From positions 496,001 through 560,000 of the forward strand of contig NZ_JACHKA010000001.1 of the NCBI RefSeq assembly GCF_014203955.1: a stretch of DNA of 64,000 nt, in the 5' to 3' direction. The DNA is from Sphingobium lignivorans. Its GTDB lineage: Bacteria > Pseudomonadota > Alphaproteobacteria > Sphingomonadales > Sphingomonadaceae. Made by a program: the position numbers and the translations under genes. This document shows, piece by piece, positions 43,980 to 53,961 of the stretch; the first letter of the stretch is position 1, and each line of letters starts with the position of its first letter. The notes under the pieces were generated by a model, which saw nothing but the letters and a program-made list of their open reading frames with translations, was not told the origin of the DNA and did not search any database.

Positions 43980-44399
43980 ATGCGTACGACTTACCGCCTT
44001 CCGCTGATGCTCGCCGGCGTCGCGACGCTCTCGGCCTGTGGCGGCACCAATCTGTTCAATCGTGACCGGCCGGACGAGATGGCGGTCTCCCGCCAGCCTC
44101 CGCTGGTCATTCCGCCCGATTTCGCGCTCACCCCGCCGGCACCCGGCACGGCCGCCAGCCAGCAGAACACGCTGCAGCAGCAGGCCCTGGAGGCCATGTT
44201 CGGCGGCACCGCGCCGCGCAGCGGCAGCGAGACTGCCGCACTGCGCGAGGCAGGCCGGTCGACGGCCGAGGTCGGCATCCGTTCCTCCGTGGGTGACAAC
44301 CAGACCGAAGTGATCGACAAGGGCTCGACCACGCAGGACATCGTCGCCGCGCCGGAAGGTGACGGCCAGACCGCACGGGTGGTCGGCGGCGGTCAGTAA
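43980..44399 (+). CDS. DUF3035 lipoprotein (BamF-like)
   Basis: A 139-residue lipoprotein starting 1 nt after lspA, with AAGGAG inside the lspA end as its ribosome-binding site. The lipobox-like LSAC puts Cys near residue 20. The motif DEMAVSRQPPLVIPPDFALTPP is the DUF3035 signature; in Caulobacter such a protein (BamF) is part of the outer-membrane beta-barrel assembly complex. The mature C-terminal half is Gln/Ala-rich and probably unstructured. Its gene next to the lipoprotein peptidase fits an envelope role. Confidence 0.82.
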   Translation: MRTTYRLPLMLAGVATLSACGGTNLFNRDRPDEMAVSRQPPLVIPPDFALTPPAPGTAASQQNTLQQQALEAMFGGTAPRSGSETAALREAGRSTAEVGIRSSVGDNQTEVIDKGSTTQDIVAAPEGDGQTARVVGGGQ

Positions 44400-44464
44400 C
44401 CCCGCCGCATGGCCGGGCAACCAAAGCCCGCGCCGCCCGTTGCATGGAGGAAAGGAGAGCCTCC

Positions 44465-44953
44465 ATGTCCGACGATCTTGCGCGGGAAGTCACGCATCAA
44501 TTCTGGAAGGCGCTGGCCGACAGCCCCATCCTCATGGTCCGGCGCGACGGCAGCGGGGAACATGCCCTGCCGATGACCGCGCAGCTTGACGAGGCGCTGG
44601 GCCCGCAGCGGGGCGGCGCGATCTGGTTTTTCACCGTGACCGACAACCGGCTCGCGGCCGGTGGCCCGGCCATGGCCCAGTTCGCCGCGCGGGATCATGA
44701 TCTCTTCGCCTGCATTTCCGGCCGCCTCGTGGAGGAAACGGATCCCGGCGTGATCGATCGCTTCTGGTCCAGCGGCGTCGCTGCCTGGTACGAGCAGGGC
44801 CGGTCCGACCCCAAGCTCCTCATGCTGCGCTTCGATCTCGACGACCTGGAGATCTGGACGGCCGACATGAGCATCAAGGGCCGCTTCCGGTTGCTCCTGG
44901 GGCGCAAGGTGGACCCGGAGGATGCAGGCGCCCATATCCGCACCCACGCCTGA
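44465..44953 (+). CDS. pyridoxamine 5'-phosphate oxidase-fold protein (general stress protein 26-like)
   Basis: A 162-residue flavin-reductase-like split-barrel protein. It has FWKALADSPILMVRRDGS, WFFTVTDNRLAAGGPAM, and FDLDDLEIWTADMSI, as in the general stress protein 26 group that binds FMN or F420-like cofactors. Substrate unknown. GGAAAGGAG precedes the ATG at 44465; a start 7 codons earlier is unlikely. Confidence 0.78.
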   Translation: MSDDLAREVTHQFWKALADSPILMVRRDGSGEHALPMTAQLDEALGPQRGGAIWFFTVTDNRLAAGGPAMAQFAARDHDLFACISGRLVEETDPGVIDRFWSSGVAAWYEQGRSDPKLLMLRFDLDDLEIWTADMSIKGRFRLLLGRKVDPEDAGAHIRTHA

Positions 44954-45046
44954 TCAGGCTGACATCCGGCAGGGACGTTTCGCGTGACGAGATGTCTCTG
45001 CCGGTCGCTCGAAAGCGAGGGCGGGCCCCTCGGGAAACGCTCGCTC

Positions 45047-45856
45047 TTAAGCGGGACGGCCCAGTCGATCGGCGAGAGCCATGGCTGCTGCCGGATTTCT
45101 CAGCTTGGCGCCTGAAATGAAATAGATGAACACGTCGCGGGCCGATCCGTCCGCGGCGTTTCCGTCGCTGACATAGGTCAGCTCCGCCGGACATTGTCCC
45201 TCGGACCATGCGCGGGCAATGCCTGCCCAGCGGTCCAGTTCGTCCGGGCCATAGCCCGTCGCGACGTCCTCCTGGCTCTGCATGAGCCGCGCATACATGA
45301 AATCCGCCGTGGGATCGGCGATCATGGGATGCTTGTCATGCGCCGCCACGACGATGCCCACGCCGTGCCGCCGCGCTAACGCGACGAACTCGGGGCAGGC
45401 AAAGCTCTCATGCCGCACTTCCACCACATGGCGCGTGCGCACGCCATCGATCTGCGCCGGCAGCATCGCCATGAACGCGGCGATGTCATCGGGATCGAAC
45501 TGGCGCGTCTCGCGGAACTGCCACAGGATCGGCCCGAGCCGGTCGCCCAGCTCGGACAGGCCGGACGACAGGAAGCGCCCGATGGACTCCTCCGCTTCCG
45601 CCAGCTTCTTCTTCGCCACGCAATATTGCAGCGCCTTCACGGCATAGACGAAGCCCTCGGGCGCAGCGTCACGCCATTTGGCGTATGTCGCGGGAGTCTG
45701 GGTGCGGTAGAAAGTGCCGTTGATCTCGATGGTGCCGAGATGATTGACGGCATAATCCAGCTCCCGGGCCTTGGGCAGATCGGCCGGGTAGAAATTGTCG
45801 CGCCAGGGCTCGTAGGTCCAGCCGCCGACACCGGTGCGGATGGTGCCCGGCGTCAC
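45047..45856 (-). CDS. DUF72 family protein
   Basis: A 269-residue TIM-barrel-like protein of the DUF72 family. It begins [20 protein letters not shown], then [32 protein letters not shown] and [15 protein letters not shown], the usual signatures. Function unknown; some members are linked to sugar or nucleic-acid processing by fold only. It starts with GTG at 45856, overlapping the dxs stop by 4 nt, so it is co-translated with dxs. Confidence 0.87.
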   Translation of the reverse strand: MTPGTIRTGVGGWTYEPWRDNFYPADLPKARELDYAVNHLGTIEINGTFYRTQTPATYAKWRDAAPEGFVYAVKALQYCVAKKKLAEAEESIGRFLSSGLSELGDRLGPILWQFRETRQFDPDDIAAFMAMLPAQIDGVRTRHVVEVRHESFACPEFVALARRHGVGIVVAAHDKHPMIADPTADFMYARLMQSQEDVATGYGPDELDRWAGIARAWSEGQCPAELTYVSDGNAADGSARDVFIYFISGAKLRNPAAAMALADRLGRPA

Positions 45857-47790
45857 GCGCGCGCGCCCGCTTCCTCCACGCCCGCGCTGTTGTGGCGCAG
45901 CGCCGTCAGCACCGTCTCGACGATGTGCGGCGCATTGAGGCGGGCGTCGTCATATTGCTTCTCGGGCTTGTCCTGATCCTGGAACACGTCCGGCAGGCGC
46001 ATGGTGCGCAGGCGCAGACCGCCGTCGATCAGGCCCTCGTCGCTCGCCAGCGTCAGCACATGGGCGCCAAGGCCGCCAATGGCGCCTTCCTCGATCGTCA
46101 CCGCGACGTCATGCGTGGTCAGCAGCCGCCGGATGAGCGCTTCATCGAGCGGCTTGGCGAAGCGCAGATCGGCAACGCTGGTGGAAAGGCCGCGCGCGTC
46201 GAGGGTGTCGGCGGCTTTCAGGGCCTCTTCCAGCCGCGTGCCCAGCGAGAGGATCGCGATCTTCTTGCCTTCGCGCAGCAGGCGGCCCTTGCCGATCGCC
46301 AGCCGCTCCGGCGTCGCGGGCAGCGCCACGCCCACGCCATTGCCGCGCGGATAGCGCAGGGCGATGGGGCTCTCGTCATGACATGCGGCGGTGTGGACCA
46401 TGTGGACCAGCTCCGCCTCGTCCGCCGCCGCCATCACCACCATGTTCGGCAGGGTGGCGAGATAGGTGATGTCGAAGCTGCCGGCGTGAGTCGAGCCGTC
46501 CGCACCCACCAGCCCTGCGCGATCGATGGCGAAGCGCACCGGCAGGTTCTGGATCGCCACGTCATGCACCACCTGATCATAGGCGCGCTGGAGGAAGGTG
46601 GAATAGATGGCGCAGAAGGGCCGCATGCCCTGCGCCGCGAGACCCGCCGCGAACGTGACGGCATGCTGCTCGGCAATGCCGACATCGAAGCAGCGGGCCG
46701 GGAAGGCCTTCTGGAACTTGTCCAGCCCCGTGCCCGAGGGCATGGCGGCCGTGATGGCCACGACCCGGTCGTCGCGCTGGGCTTCGTCCATCAGGGCCTG
46801 CGCGAACACATTGGTGTAGCTCGGCGGCCCGGCCGGCGCCTTCACCTGCTCGCCGGTGATGACGTTGAACTTCTGCACGCCATGATATTTGTCGGCAGCG
46901 GCTTCGGCGGGCGCGTAGCCCTTGCCCTTCTGCGTGACGACATGGACGAGCACGGGCCCGTCCGCCATGTCGCGCACATTCTCCAGCACCGGGATGAGCT
47001 GGTCGAGATTGTGGCCGTCGATCGGCCCGACATAATAGAAGCCCAGCTCCTCGAAAAGCGTGCCGCCCATCGCCATGCCGCGCGCGAACTCGTCGGTCTT
47101 GCGGGCCGCGTGGTGCAGCGGGCGGGGGAGCTTGCGGGCGAGCTTCTTGAGCGCCTCGCGCACCGAGAGGAATTCTCGGCTGGAGACGATGCGCGCCAGA
47201 TAGGCGGACAGTCCGCCCACCGGCGGCGCGATCGACATGTCGTTGTCGTTGAGGATGACGATCAGCCGGTTGCCGGCTTCCCGCGCGTTGTTCATCGCCT
47301 CATAGGCCATGCCGGCGGACATGGCGCCATCGCCGATGACGGCGATCGCCTTGCCTGCCCTGCCGGTCAGCCGGTTGGCGATGGCGAAGCCGAGCGCGGC
47401 GCTGATCGAGGTCGAGGAATGCGCGGCGCCGAACGGATCATATTCGCTCTCGCTGCGCTTGGTGAAGCCGGAGAGGCCGCCACCCTGCCGCAACGTGCGG
47501 ATGCGGTCCCGTCGGCCGGTGAGGATCTTGTGCGGATAGCACTGGTGCCCCACGTCCCACACCAGCCGGTCTTCCGGCGTGTTGAAGACATAATGAATGG
47601 CGGCAGTCAACTCGACCACGCCGAGCCCGGAGCCAAGATGGCCCCCGGTGACGCCCACCGCTGAAATCATCTCTGCGCGCAGTTCGTCCGCGAGCTGCCG
47701 CAGCTGGCCCGGGGCAAGTTTACGAAGGTCGGCAGGATCGCGCACCTGGTCGAGCAGGGGCGTCTCGGGCTGATCGATCATGTCCGGCAT
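45853..47790 (-). CDS. dxs: 1-deoxy-D-xylulose-5-phosphate synthase
   Basis: A 645-residue thiamine-diphosphate enzyme condensing pyruvate and glyceraldehyde 3-phosphate, the first step of the MEP isoprenoid pathway. TPP-binding is seen in [19 protein letters not shown] near residues 150-168, and in the transketolase domain [17 protein letters not shown] and GADGSTHAG. The C-terminal domain is complete. It ends in a 4-nt overlap with the DUF72 gene and is divergent from the VOC gene. Confidence 0.96.
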   Translation of the reverse strand: MPDMIDQPETPLLDQVRDPADLRKLAPGQLRQLADELRAEMISAVGVTGGHLGSGLGVVELTAAIHYVFNTPEDRLVWDVGHQCYPHKILTGRRDRIRTLRQGGGLSGFTKRSESEYDPFGAAHSSTSISAALGFAIANRLTGRAGKAIAVIGDGAMSAGMAYEAMNNAREAGNRLIVILNDNDMSIAPPVGGLSAYLARIVSSREFLSVREALKKLARKLPRPLHHAARKTDEFARGMAMGGTLFEELGFYYVGPIDGHNLDQLIPVLENVRDMADGPVLVHVVTQKGKGYAPAEAAADKYHGVQKFNVITGEQVKAPAGPPSYTNVFAQALMDEAQRDDRVVAITAAMPSGTGLDKFQKAFPARCFDVGIAEQHAVTFAAGLAAQGMRPFCAIYSTFLQRAYDQVVHDVAIQNLPVRFAIDRAGLVGADGSTHAGSFDITYLATLPNMVVMAAADEAELVHMVHTAACHDESPIALRYPRGNGVGVALPATPERLAIGKGRLLREGKKIAILSLGTRLEEALKAADTLDARGLSTSVADLRFAKPLDEALIRRLLTTHDVAVTIEEGAIGGLGAHVLTLASDEGLIDGGLRLRTMRLPDVFQDQDKPEKQYDDARLNAPHIVETVLTALRHNSAGVEEAGARA

Positions 47791-47872
47791 TTAGTGTGCC
47801 TGGGCTCAAATGTCGAACCATGTTCGCGCGAAACTTGTTATAACCGCCTGGGGAAACGAAAGGAGCCAATTC

Positions 47873-48259
47873 ATGGGGGTCGTGAGCGGAGGGCGCGCCA
47901 TCGCGTTCGTGCTGAGCCGGGACGTTGGTGCTCTCAAGCCATTCTACCGGGATGTGCTGGGTCTGCCTCTGCTCGCGGAGGATCCCTATGCGGCGACGTT
48001 CGACCTTGGCGGAGGGACGTCCCTGCGCCTGACCGCCGTGGGCGACCATGTCCCCGGGCCGCATGCCGTGCTGGGCTGGCAGGTCGACGATCTCGACGCC
48101 GCGCTGGGCCGGCTGGAGGCCACCGGGACCTCATGCGAGATCTACACCGGCTTCGGGCAGGATCCGCGCGGCGTCTGGACCAGTCCGGATGGCGACGTGC
48201 GAATCGTCTGGTTCAAGGATCCGGAAGGCAATCTGCTGAGCATGACGCAGTTCAACTGA
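47873..48259 (+). CDS. VOC (glyoxalase/bleomycin-resistance fold) protein
   Basis: A 128-residue single VOC module. It has AIAFVLSRDVGALKPFYRDVLGLPLL with the typical first beta-alpha unit, VLGWQVDDLDAALGRLEATG, and WFKDPEGNLLSMTQFN with the terminal metal-side Glu. Substrate unknown. AAAGGAG precedes the ATG at 47873; the open frame upstream lacks a start signal. A membrane-protein gene follows after 3 nt. Confidence 0.82.
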   Translation: MGVVSGGRAIAFVLSRDVGALKPFYRDVLGLPLLAEDPYAATFDLGGGTSLRLTAVGDHVPGPHAVLGWQVDDLDAALGRLEATGTSCEIYTGFGQDPRGVWTSPDGDVRIVWFKDPEGNLLSMTQFN

Positions 48260-48262
48260 CGC

Positions 48263-48583
48263 GTGGATTTCATTCAGCAAAGCAAGGTCTGGCTGGTCGC
48301 CTTTACCGGCCTCATGCGGGATGCGCTGCATATCCATGTTGCGCTGATCCTGTATTTCGGCGCCGTGCTCCTCCTGCGCTGGCGGATCGGCAGCTGGAAG
48401 CCATGGCTGCTGGTGCTTGGATTCGCGCTGCTGGGCGAGCTGATGGACATCTGGGAAAGCCTGCGCAGATCACTGCCCATCCCCTGGCAGGAAAGCTGGA
48501 AGGACATCTGGAACACCATGGTCTGGCCCAGCGCCATCCTGCTGCTAGCGCGCTACACCGGGATATTCCGGCAGAGGCGATAG
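48263..48583 (+). CDS. small membrane protein, unknown
   Basis: A 106-residue protein from a GTG start at 48263, 3 nt after the VOC stop. It has two or three hydrophobic helices (HVALILYFGAVLLLRW, PWLLVLGFALLGELMDIW, PSAILLLARYTGIF). The GELMDIWES motif, which puts acidic residues at a helix end, is reminiscent of VanZ-like proteins but too weak to name. Probably co-transcribed with the VOC gene. Confidence 0.6.
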   Translation: MDFIQQSKVWLVAFTGLMRDALHIHVALILYFGAVLLLRWRIGSWKPWLLVLGFALLGELMDIWESLRRSLPIPWQESWKDIWNTMVWPSAILLLARYTGIFRQRR

Positions 48584-48622
48584 CGGGGGGCGGGGTTCAT
48601 GTGGGCCAACACTGCGCCGGGG

Positions 48623-48668
48623 CATGGAAGACGACAAAGATGACCATAGGTCCGGGCGATCTTCCATG
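48623..48668. other. nested stem-loop in the gap before zur
   Basis: CATGGAAGA (48623-48631) pairs perfectly with TCTTCCATG (48660-48668), and the 28-nt interior holds GACC-ATA-GGTC. It is the only organised structure in the 48584-48888 gap between convergent genes. No RNA family was recognised. Confidence 0.35.
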
Positions 48669-48888
48669 AACGTGACGGAAAATCCGGTCAGGCGAACGGC
48701 AGTGTTCGTCCCACGAGCCTGTACGGTCCGCCCGGGTGGTGGAGGGCTTCAAATGAAGAAAGTGCCTGCCTCGCCTGCACCTGCCTCTCGGCGGTCTCCG
48801 GAGGGGTGGTCATAACGCAGCGGCTGCAGGACAGGCGGAGCGCGCCTCTCCTTTTCTCCGGGGCATTGATATGGATTGGTCCGGGCCT

Positions 48889-49353
48889 TCAGCCGCACTT
48901 GGCGCAGGTGCCGAGCACTTCGATCACGGGACGTTCGGCCTTGAAGCCTTCGTGGGCCGCGACGCCGCGCACGCGCCCGGTCAGCGTGTCGTCATCGATA
49001 TGCGTCGCTTCCCCGCAGGTCTTGCAGACGAGGAAGATGCAATCGTGAAGGCAGCCGGGATGCGCATTGGCGATATAGGCATTCGCGCTTTCAACCCGCT
49101 GGGCGAGATTGTTCGTCACGAACAGGTCGAGAATGCGATAGACGCTGTTCGGCGCCACCCGCTTGCCGCGCTTGCGTGAGACCTTGTCGGCGATGTCATA
49201 GGCCGAGGCGGGCTTTTCCTCCGCCGCGAGCACGGTGAAGATATCTCCGCGCATCTCGGTCCATTGCTCGCCCTTGCCTTCAAGCGTCGCGCGCGCGGCC
49301 GTCTCAAGCAGGGAGCCGGTGGGTTCGTTGTGATCGTGCCGATGGTGGGCCAT
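48889..49353 (-). CDS. zur: Fur-family zinc regulator (Zur-like)
   Basis: A 154-residue metalloregulator. The N-terminal His-rich tail (MAHHRHDHNE) is followed by a winged helix (EKPASAYDIADKVSRK, RVAPNSVYRILDLFVTNNLAQRVE), then the dimerisation domain with HDCIFLVCKTCGEATHID. Structural zinc is bound by the Cys pair in CKTC and the C-terminal GTCAKCG. This pattern and the length favour Zur over Fur. It represses zinc uptake when zinc is replete. The ATG at 49353 was chosen because the longer frame has no ribosome-binding site. Divergent from the esterase gene. Confidence 0.87.
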   Translation of the reverse strand: MAHHRHDHNEPTGSLLETAARATLEGKGEQWTEMRGDIFTVLAAEEKPASAYDIADKVSRKRGKRVAPNSVYRILDLFVTNNLAQRVESANAYIANAHPGCLHDCIFLVCKTCGEATHIDDDTLTGRVRGVAAHEGFKAERPVIEVLGTCAKCG

Positions 49354-49463
49354 GGTTCCCAATCTAGGCCTTGCCGAGGCAACCCACAAGCCTTGCCGAG
49401 AAGCCTTGGCATCACGGCCCCGCTGCGCTATCGATGACTGGACAAAATCAACAAGGAGGGGGC

Positions 49464-50465
49464 ATGCGATTCCCGGGATGGATGCGGCGGCTCGGCAAAG
49501 GCCTGGCTGCTCTCGGCCTCGCAATGGCGGTGCCGGCCACGGCGCAGGTGTCGGTGGAGAAGGTGCGCGTGCATTCCCCGGCCATCGCGGGCAATCTGGA
49601 AGGCAACAGCGCCGAGCGCGACGTAATCGTCGTCCTGCCGTCGGGCTATGCGCGCGATACGAACCGGCGTTATCCCGTCGTCTATTTCCTCCACGGCTTC
49701 ATGGCGACCGCCGAAAAATATGACGGGTTCATCGGCTTCGCGGAGGCGCTGGGCGAGCGCGACATGATCCTCGTCGTGCCGGACAGCTACACCAAGCATG
49801 GCGGCGCCATGTATTCGAGCTCGTCGACCGTCGGCGATTTCGAGAGCTTCATTGCCCGCGATCTGGTCGCCTACATCGATGGCCGTTACCGCACCATCGC
49901 GCGGCGCGAGGGGCGCGGCCTTTCCGGCCATTCGATGGGCGGATACGGCACGCTCAAGATCGGCATGAAATATCCGGGCGTGTTCTCGAGCCTTTATGCC
50001 ATGAGCAGTTGCTGCCTTTCCGCCCGCGGCATCACGCCGGAACGCGGAAAGCAGCTCGAGGCGATGAGCATGGCGCAAGCGCTTGAGGGCGATTTCGGCG
50101 TGCGCGCCGATTTCGCGGCGGCGGCGGCCTGGTCGCCCGCGCCGGACAAGCCGCCCTTCTTCCTCGACTTCGGCACGAAGGATGGTGTCGTGCAGCCCGG
50201 CGTACTCGCGCAATGGGCCGCGAACGCGCCTCATGCGATGGTGCCGCAATATCTGCCTGCGCTGCGCAGCATGAAAGCGATCGCCATGGACGTGGGCGAC
50301 AAGGATTTCCTGCTCGTCGACAACCAGGAAATGACGCGGCTCCTCACGCGCTTCGGCGTGCCGCACAGCTACAGCATCTACGACGGCGACCATGGCAATC
50401 GCGTCGCGGAGCGGTTCCGCGCGTTCGTGCTGCCGTTCTTCGCGGAGCATCTCGCCACGCAATAA
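49464..50465 (+). CDS. secreted esterase of the alpha/beta-hydrolase fold
   Basis: A 333-residue protein with a signal peptide (KGLAALGLAMAVPATAQ). The esterase-D-like core has RYPVVYFLHGFMATAEKY, LVVPDSYTKHGGAMYSSS with an exposed loop, nucleophile elbow GLSGHSMGG, an Asp-bearing VGDKDF and the His in YDGDHGN. Such enzymes cleave short esters or transfer acyl groups; the substrate is unknown. AAGGAGG precedes the ATG at 49464, which puts the signal peptide at the start. Confidence 0.85.
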   Translation: MRFPGWMRRLGKGLAALGLAMAVPATAQVSVEKVRVHSPAIAGNLEGNSAERDVIVVLPSGYARDTNRRYPVVYFLHGFMATAEKYDGFIGFAEALGERDMILVVPDSYTKHGGAMYSSSSTVGDFESFIARDLVAYIDGRYRTIARREGRGLSGHSMGGYGTLKIGMKYPGVFSSLYAMSSCCLSARGITPERGKQLEAMSMAQALEGDFGVRADFAAAAAWSPAPDKPPFFLDFGTKDGVVQPGVLAQWAANAPHAMVPQYLPALRSMKAIAMDVGDKDFLLVDNQEMTRLLTRFGVPHSYSIYDGDHGNRVAERFRAFVLPFFAEHLATQ

Positions 50466-50486
50466 GGGGGTGGCGCGGGCGCCGGG

Positions 50487-51776
50487 CTATTTGCCCAGTG
50501 CCCGCGCCAGCATATCGCGATCGAGCTCGCCTTCCCATTTGGCGACCACGATCGTCGCCACGGCGTTGCCGATGAAATTGGTGAGCGCGCGGCATTCGCT
50601 CATGAACCGGTCTATGCCGAGGATCAGTGCCATGCCCGCAATGGGGACGCTCGGCACCACCGCCAGCGTGGCGGCAAGCGTGATGAAGCCCGCGCCCGTC
50701 ACGCCCGCCGCGCCCTTGCTGGAAATCACCGCGACCGTCAGCAGTGCGATCTGCTCGCCAAGCGACAGGTCCACGCCGCAGGCCTGCGCGATGAACAGCG
50801 CCGCCAGCGTCATGTAGATGTTCGTGCCGTCGAGATTGAAGCTGTAGCCCAGCGGCACGACGAGGCCGACGATGCCCGGCGCGCAGCCGGCCGATTCGAG
50901 CCGGGCGATGAGCGGCGGCAGCGCCGCTTCCGAGGACGAGGTACCCAGCACCAGCAGCAGTTCGCTGCGGAGATAGGCAATGAGGCGCAGGATGGAGAAG
51001 CCGTTGGCCCGGGCGATGGCGCCCAGCACCAGCAGCACGAACAGCGCCGATGTGAGGTAGAAGGCCGCGACGAGCCCCACCAGATTGCCGAGCACGCCAA
51101 GGCCATAATGCCCGATGGTATAGGCCATGGCGGCGAAGGCACCGACCGGGGCAAGCCGCATGAGCAGCGCGACGAGCCGGAAGACGATCACCGCCAGACG
51201 GTCGACGAGGTCGACCACCGGCTCGGCTGGCTCCCCGACCAGCGCGATGGTGATGCCGAACAGGACCGCGACGAACAGCACCTGCAGGATCGATCCCTCG
51301 GTAAGGGCGGAGAGCGGCGTGGTGGGAATGATGTCCAGCAGGAAGGCGGACAGGCTGCTGTGCGCGGCCGCGCCGACATAGCCGGACACCGCCTCGCTAT
51401 CGAGCGTACGCGGATCGATGTTGAGGCCGGCGCCGGGCTGCGCGACATTCGCGACGACGAGGCCGACCACCAGCGCCAGCGTCGACACCACGATAAAATA
51501 GCCGAAGGCGCGGGCTGCGACACGGCCGAGCTCGCCCAGCGCACGCATGTGGGCGATGCCGCTCACCAGCGTGAGGAAGATGACCGGCGCGATCACCATC
51601 TTGATGAGCTTGATGAAGCCGTCGGCCAGCGGCTTCATCGCGCTGCCCCATTCCGGCCGCAACGTGCCGAGCAGCACGCCCGCGACGATGGCGATCAGCA
51701 CCTGCACATAAAGCTGGCGCGACCAGGCGAACCGCCGCCCTGGCGCGCCGCTCCTTTTCATCCCGATCGTCTCCAT
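50487..51776 (-). CDS. dicarboxylate/amino acid:cation symporter (DctA/GltP family)
   Basis: A 429-residue inner-membrane carrier with the family's eight helices and two re-entrant hairpins. It has [17 protein letters not shown], the Ser-rich HP1 [34 protein letters not shown] with the conserved helix-7 motif, and [26 protein letters not shown] in helix 8. It imports C4-dicarboxylates or acidic amino acids with Na+ or H+. In-frame ATGs at 51776 and 51761 both fit. Divergent from the acyl-CoA dehydrogenase gene. Confidence 0.9.
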   Translation of the reverse strand: METIGMKRSGAPGRRFAWSRQLYVQVLIAIVAGVLLGTLRPEWGSAMKPLADGFIKLIKMVIAPVIFLTLVSGIAHMRALGELGRVAARAFGYFIVVSTLALVVGLVVANVAQPGAGLNIDPRTLDSEAVSGYVGAAAHSSLSAFLLDIIPTTPLSALTEGSILQVLFVAVLFGITIALVGEPAEPVVDLVDRLAVIVFRLVALLMRLAPVGAFAAMAYTIGHYGLGVLGNLVGLVAAFYLTSALFVLLVLGAIARANGFSILRLIAYLRSELLLVLGTSSSEAALPPLIARLESAGCAPGIVGLVVPLGYSFNLDGTNIYMTLAALFIAQACGVDLSLGEQIALLTVAVISSKGAAGVTGAGFITLAATLAVVPSVPIAGMALILGIDRFMSECRALTNFIGNAVATIVVAKWEGELDRDMLARALGK

Positions 51777-51879
51777 GATGCAGGCTGTCCCCGTCCTCGT
51801 TCGTCGGCCGATCGCCGGACCTACACGAGCGCTGCGTTTCGCGATACAGGTCGGTCCAAATCAATTGGAGAGGATTTTC

Positions 51880-53622
51880 ATGGCGGACTATCACGCGCCG
51901 ACCGGCGAGCAGCTTTTCGTGCTGGAGACGGTCGCGGGGCTGGAGAGCCTGAGTGCGCTGCCCGGCTTTGGTGACGCCACGCCCGAGCTTGCCGGCCAGA
52001 TCCTCGAGGAATCAGCGCGGCTGGCGGAACAGGGCTTCGCGCCGCTCAACATGATCGGCGATCGCGAGGGCGCGCGGCTGTCGGAAGGCAGGGTGACGCT
52101 GCCGGCGGGCTTCGCGGAGGCTTATCGCGATTATGTCGAGGCGGGCTGGAATGGCCTTTCCGCCGACCCCGCGCATGGCGGGCAAGGCCTGCCCTTCGTG
52201 CTCTCGGTGGCGGTGCAGGAGCAGTTCACGGCCGCGAACATGGCCTTCTCGCTATGCCCGATGCTCACGCTGAGCGCGATCGAGGCCCTGCAGGCGCATG
52301 GCGACGCGGCGATGAAGGCGCTGTACCTGCCGCATCTCGTCTCCGGCCACTGGGCAGGCACGATGTTGCTCACAGAACCGCAGGCGGGCTCCGACGTGGG
52401 CGCGCTGCGCACGTCCGCCACGCCTACGGACGATGGCACCTATCGGCTGCGCGGCCAGAAAATCTTCATCACCTGGGGCGAGCATGACCTCGCCGAGAAC
52501 ATCATCCATTTCGTGCTCGCGCGCCTGCCGGACGCCCCGGCGGGGTCGAAAGGGATCAGCCTGTTCCTAGTGCCCAAATATCTGCCGGACGCGGACGGGA
52601 AGCCAGGCATACGCAACGACATCCGCTGCATCGCTCTCGAGCACAAGATGGGCATCCATGCCTCGCCCACCTGCACCATGGCGTTGGGCGAGGAGGGGGC
52701 GTGCGTCGGCTGGCTGATCGGCCAGCCCCATGGCGGCATGGCGGCGATGTTCACGATGATGAACCACGCCCGCATCAATGTCGGCAATCAGGGCGTCGCC
52801 ATCGCCGAGCGGGCCTGGCAGGATGCGCGGGCCTATGCAGCGGAACGCGTGCAGTTCGGCCCCATCATTGGCCATGCAGACGTGCGCCGGATGCTGATGA
52901 CCATGCACAGCCTGACGCAGGCGGCCCGCGCGATCGTCTATGCCAATGCCGCGGCCGTAGACCGGGCGCACAGCGAGCCGGACCCGGAAACACGCGCTTA
53001 CTGGAAGCGGCGCGCCGATCTGCTGACCCCGATCAGCAAGGCCTGGGCGACCGATGTCGGCATCGAGGTGTCGAGCCTGGCGATCCAGGTGCATGGCGGC
53101 GCGGGCTTCATCGAGGAGACGGGCGTCGCCCAGCATTATCGGGACGCGCGCATCGCGGCCATTTACGAAGGGACGAACGGCATTCAGGCCATGGATCTGG
53201 CCGGCCGCAAGCTGCGGCTCGACAATGGCAAAGCGATGGCCGAGCTCGAAAGCGCGATCCGGCGCGACATCGATGACTGGCGGGATCAGGAGGCGCGGCA
53301 GGCCATGACGGTCGCGCTCGAGCGGCTGGCGCAAGCCCGCGAGGCGATGCTCGCGCATGATTCGGCGGGCGTGGGGGCGGCGGCCTCGCCTTTCCTTGCC
53401 CTGTGCGGCGCTGTGGCCGGCGGCTGGCTGCTCGGGCTCCAGGCCGAGGAGGCGGAGAGGCGTCTGGTCGCCGGGCAGGCGGATCAGGGCATGCTGAAGT
53501 CCAAGCGTGCGGCTGCGACCTTCTTCCTGCGGCAGCGCCTGCCGGTTGCGCTGGCGCAGATCGAGGCCGTGCGTGCGTCCCCCAGCCAGCTGCTCACCGG
53601 GAGCGATTTCCCCTCGGCCTGA
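51880..53622 (+). CDS. acyl-CoA dehydrogenase with C-terminal extension
   Basis: A 580-residue flavoprotein, longer than short/medium-chain dehydrogenases, of the DmdC/AidB-like large class. It has AGTMLLTEPQAGSDVGALRTSA, KIFITWGEHDLAENI and a catalytic-base region IYEGTNGIQAMDLAGRK near residue 430, then a helical tail to 580. It oxidises acyl-CoA to enoyl-CoA in beta-oxidation or a related degradation step; chain length is not predictable. The ATG at 51880 follows GGAGAGG. Confidence 0.9.
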   Translation: MADYHAPTGEQLFVLETVAGLESLSALPGFGDATPELAGQILEESARLAEQGFAPLNMIGDREGARLSEGRVTLPAGFAEAYRDYVEAGWNGLSADPAHGGQGLPFVLSVAVQEQFTAANMAFSLCPMLTLSAIEALQAHGDAAMKALYLPHLVSGHWAGTMLLTEPQAGSDVGALRTSATPTDDGTYRLRGQKIFITWGEHDLAENIIHFVLARLPDAPAGSKGISLFLVPKYLPDADGKPGIRNDIRCIALEHKMGIHASPTCTMALGEEGACVGWLIGQPHGGMAAMFTMMNHARINVGNQGVAIAERAWQDARAYAAERVQFGPIIGHADVRRMLMTMHSLTQAARAIVYANAAAVDRAHSEPDPETRAYWKRRADLLTPISKAWATDVGIEVSSLAIQVHGGAGFIEETGVAQHYRDARIAAIYEGTNGIQAMDLAGRKLRLDNGKAMAELESAIRRDIDDWRDQEARQAMTVALERLAQAREAMLAHDSAGVGAAASPFLALCGAVAGGWLLGLQAEEAERRLVAGQADQGMLKSKRAAATFFLRQRLPVALAQIEAVRASPSQLLTGSDFPSA

Positions 53623-53712
53623 TCGCATCGCCTGAGAGCCTCAAGTTGATATTATCCATTTCGGTCACCGTTCGGCGCACAGAGAGGCCATGACAAAACG
53701 CCGGTCAGGAAG

Positions 53713-53747
53713 GAATATTATTCAAAATATTCAGTCATTTATAATGA
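53713..53747. promoter_or_regulatory. AT-rich double inverted repeat upstream of the TonB receptor
   Basis: GAATATT-ATTCAA-AATATTC (53713-53732) is followed at once by TCATT-TAT-AATGA (53735-53747). Both are perfect and lie about 215 nt before the receptor ATG in a locally AT-rich stretch, unlike the flanking GC-rich DNA. It is a candidate binding site for the receptor's regulator. A small hairpin GCCAGC-ATTC-GCTGGC at 53859-53874 lies in the leader. Confidence 0.45.
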
Positions 53748-53961
53748 ATGTTGCTTTCAGGGCACAGTCGGCTGTTCGTTGTGAAAGGATGATGAACTCC
53801 GCTTGAATGAATATATCATGATAGCTAGTTTCCCTCCGCCAGCCTGTGAAACCGGCACGCCAGCATTCGCTGGCACCTCGATAATGAGCAATTCAGCGAG
53901 GGTTGGTTTCGCCAGGACTGGTCGGCCCACCAGACGGGCCACTGGTAAGGGAGAGGAACCA

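Noticed and set aside
48624..48815. 63-codon frame in the gap before zur
   Set aside because: Overlaps the nested stem-loop, has no ribosome-binding site and no family resemblance.
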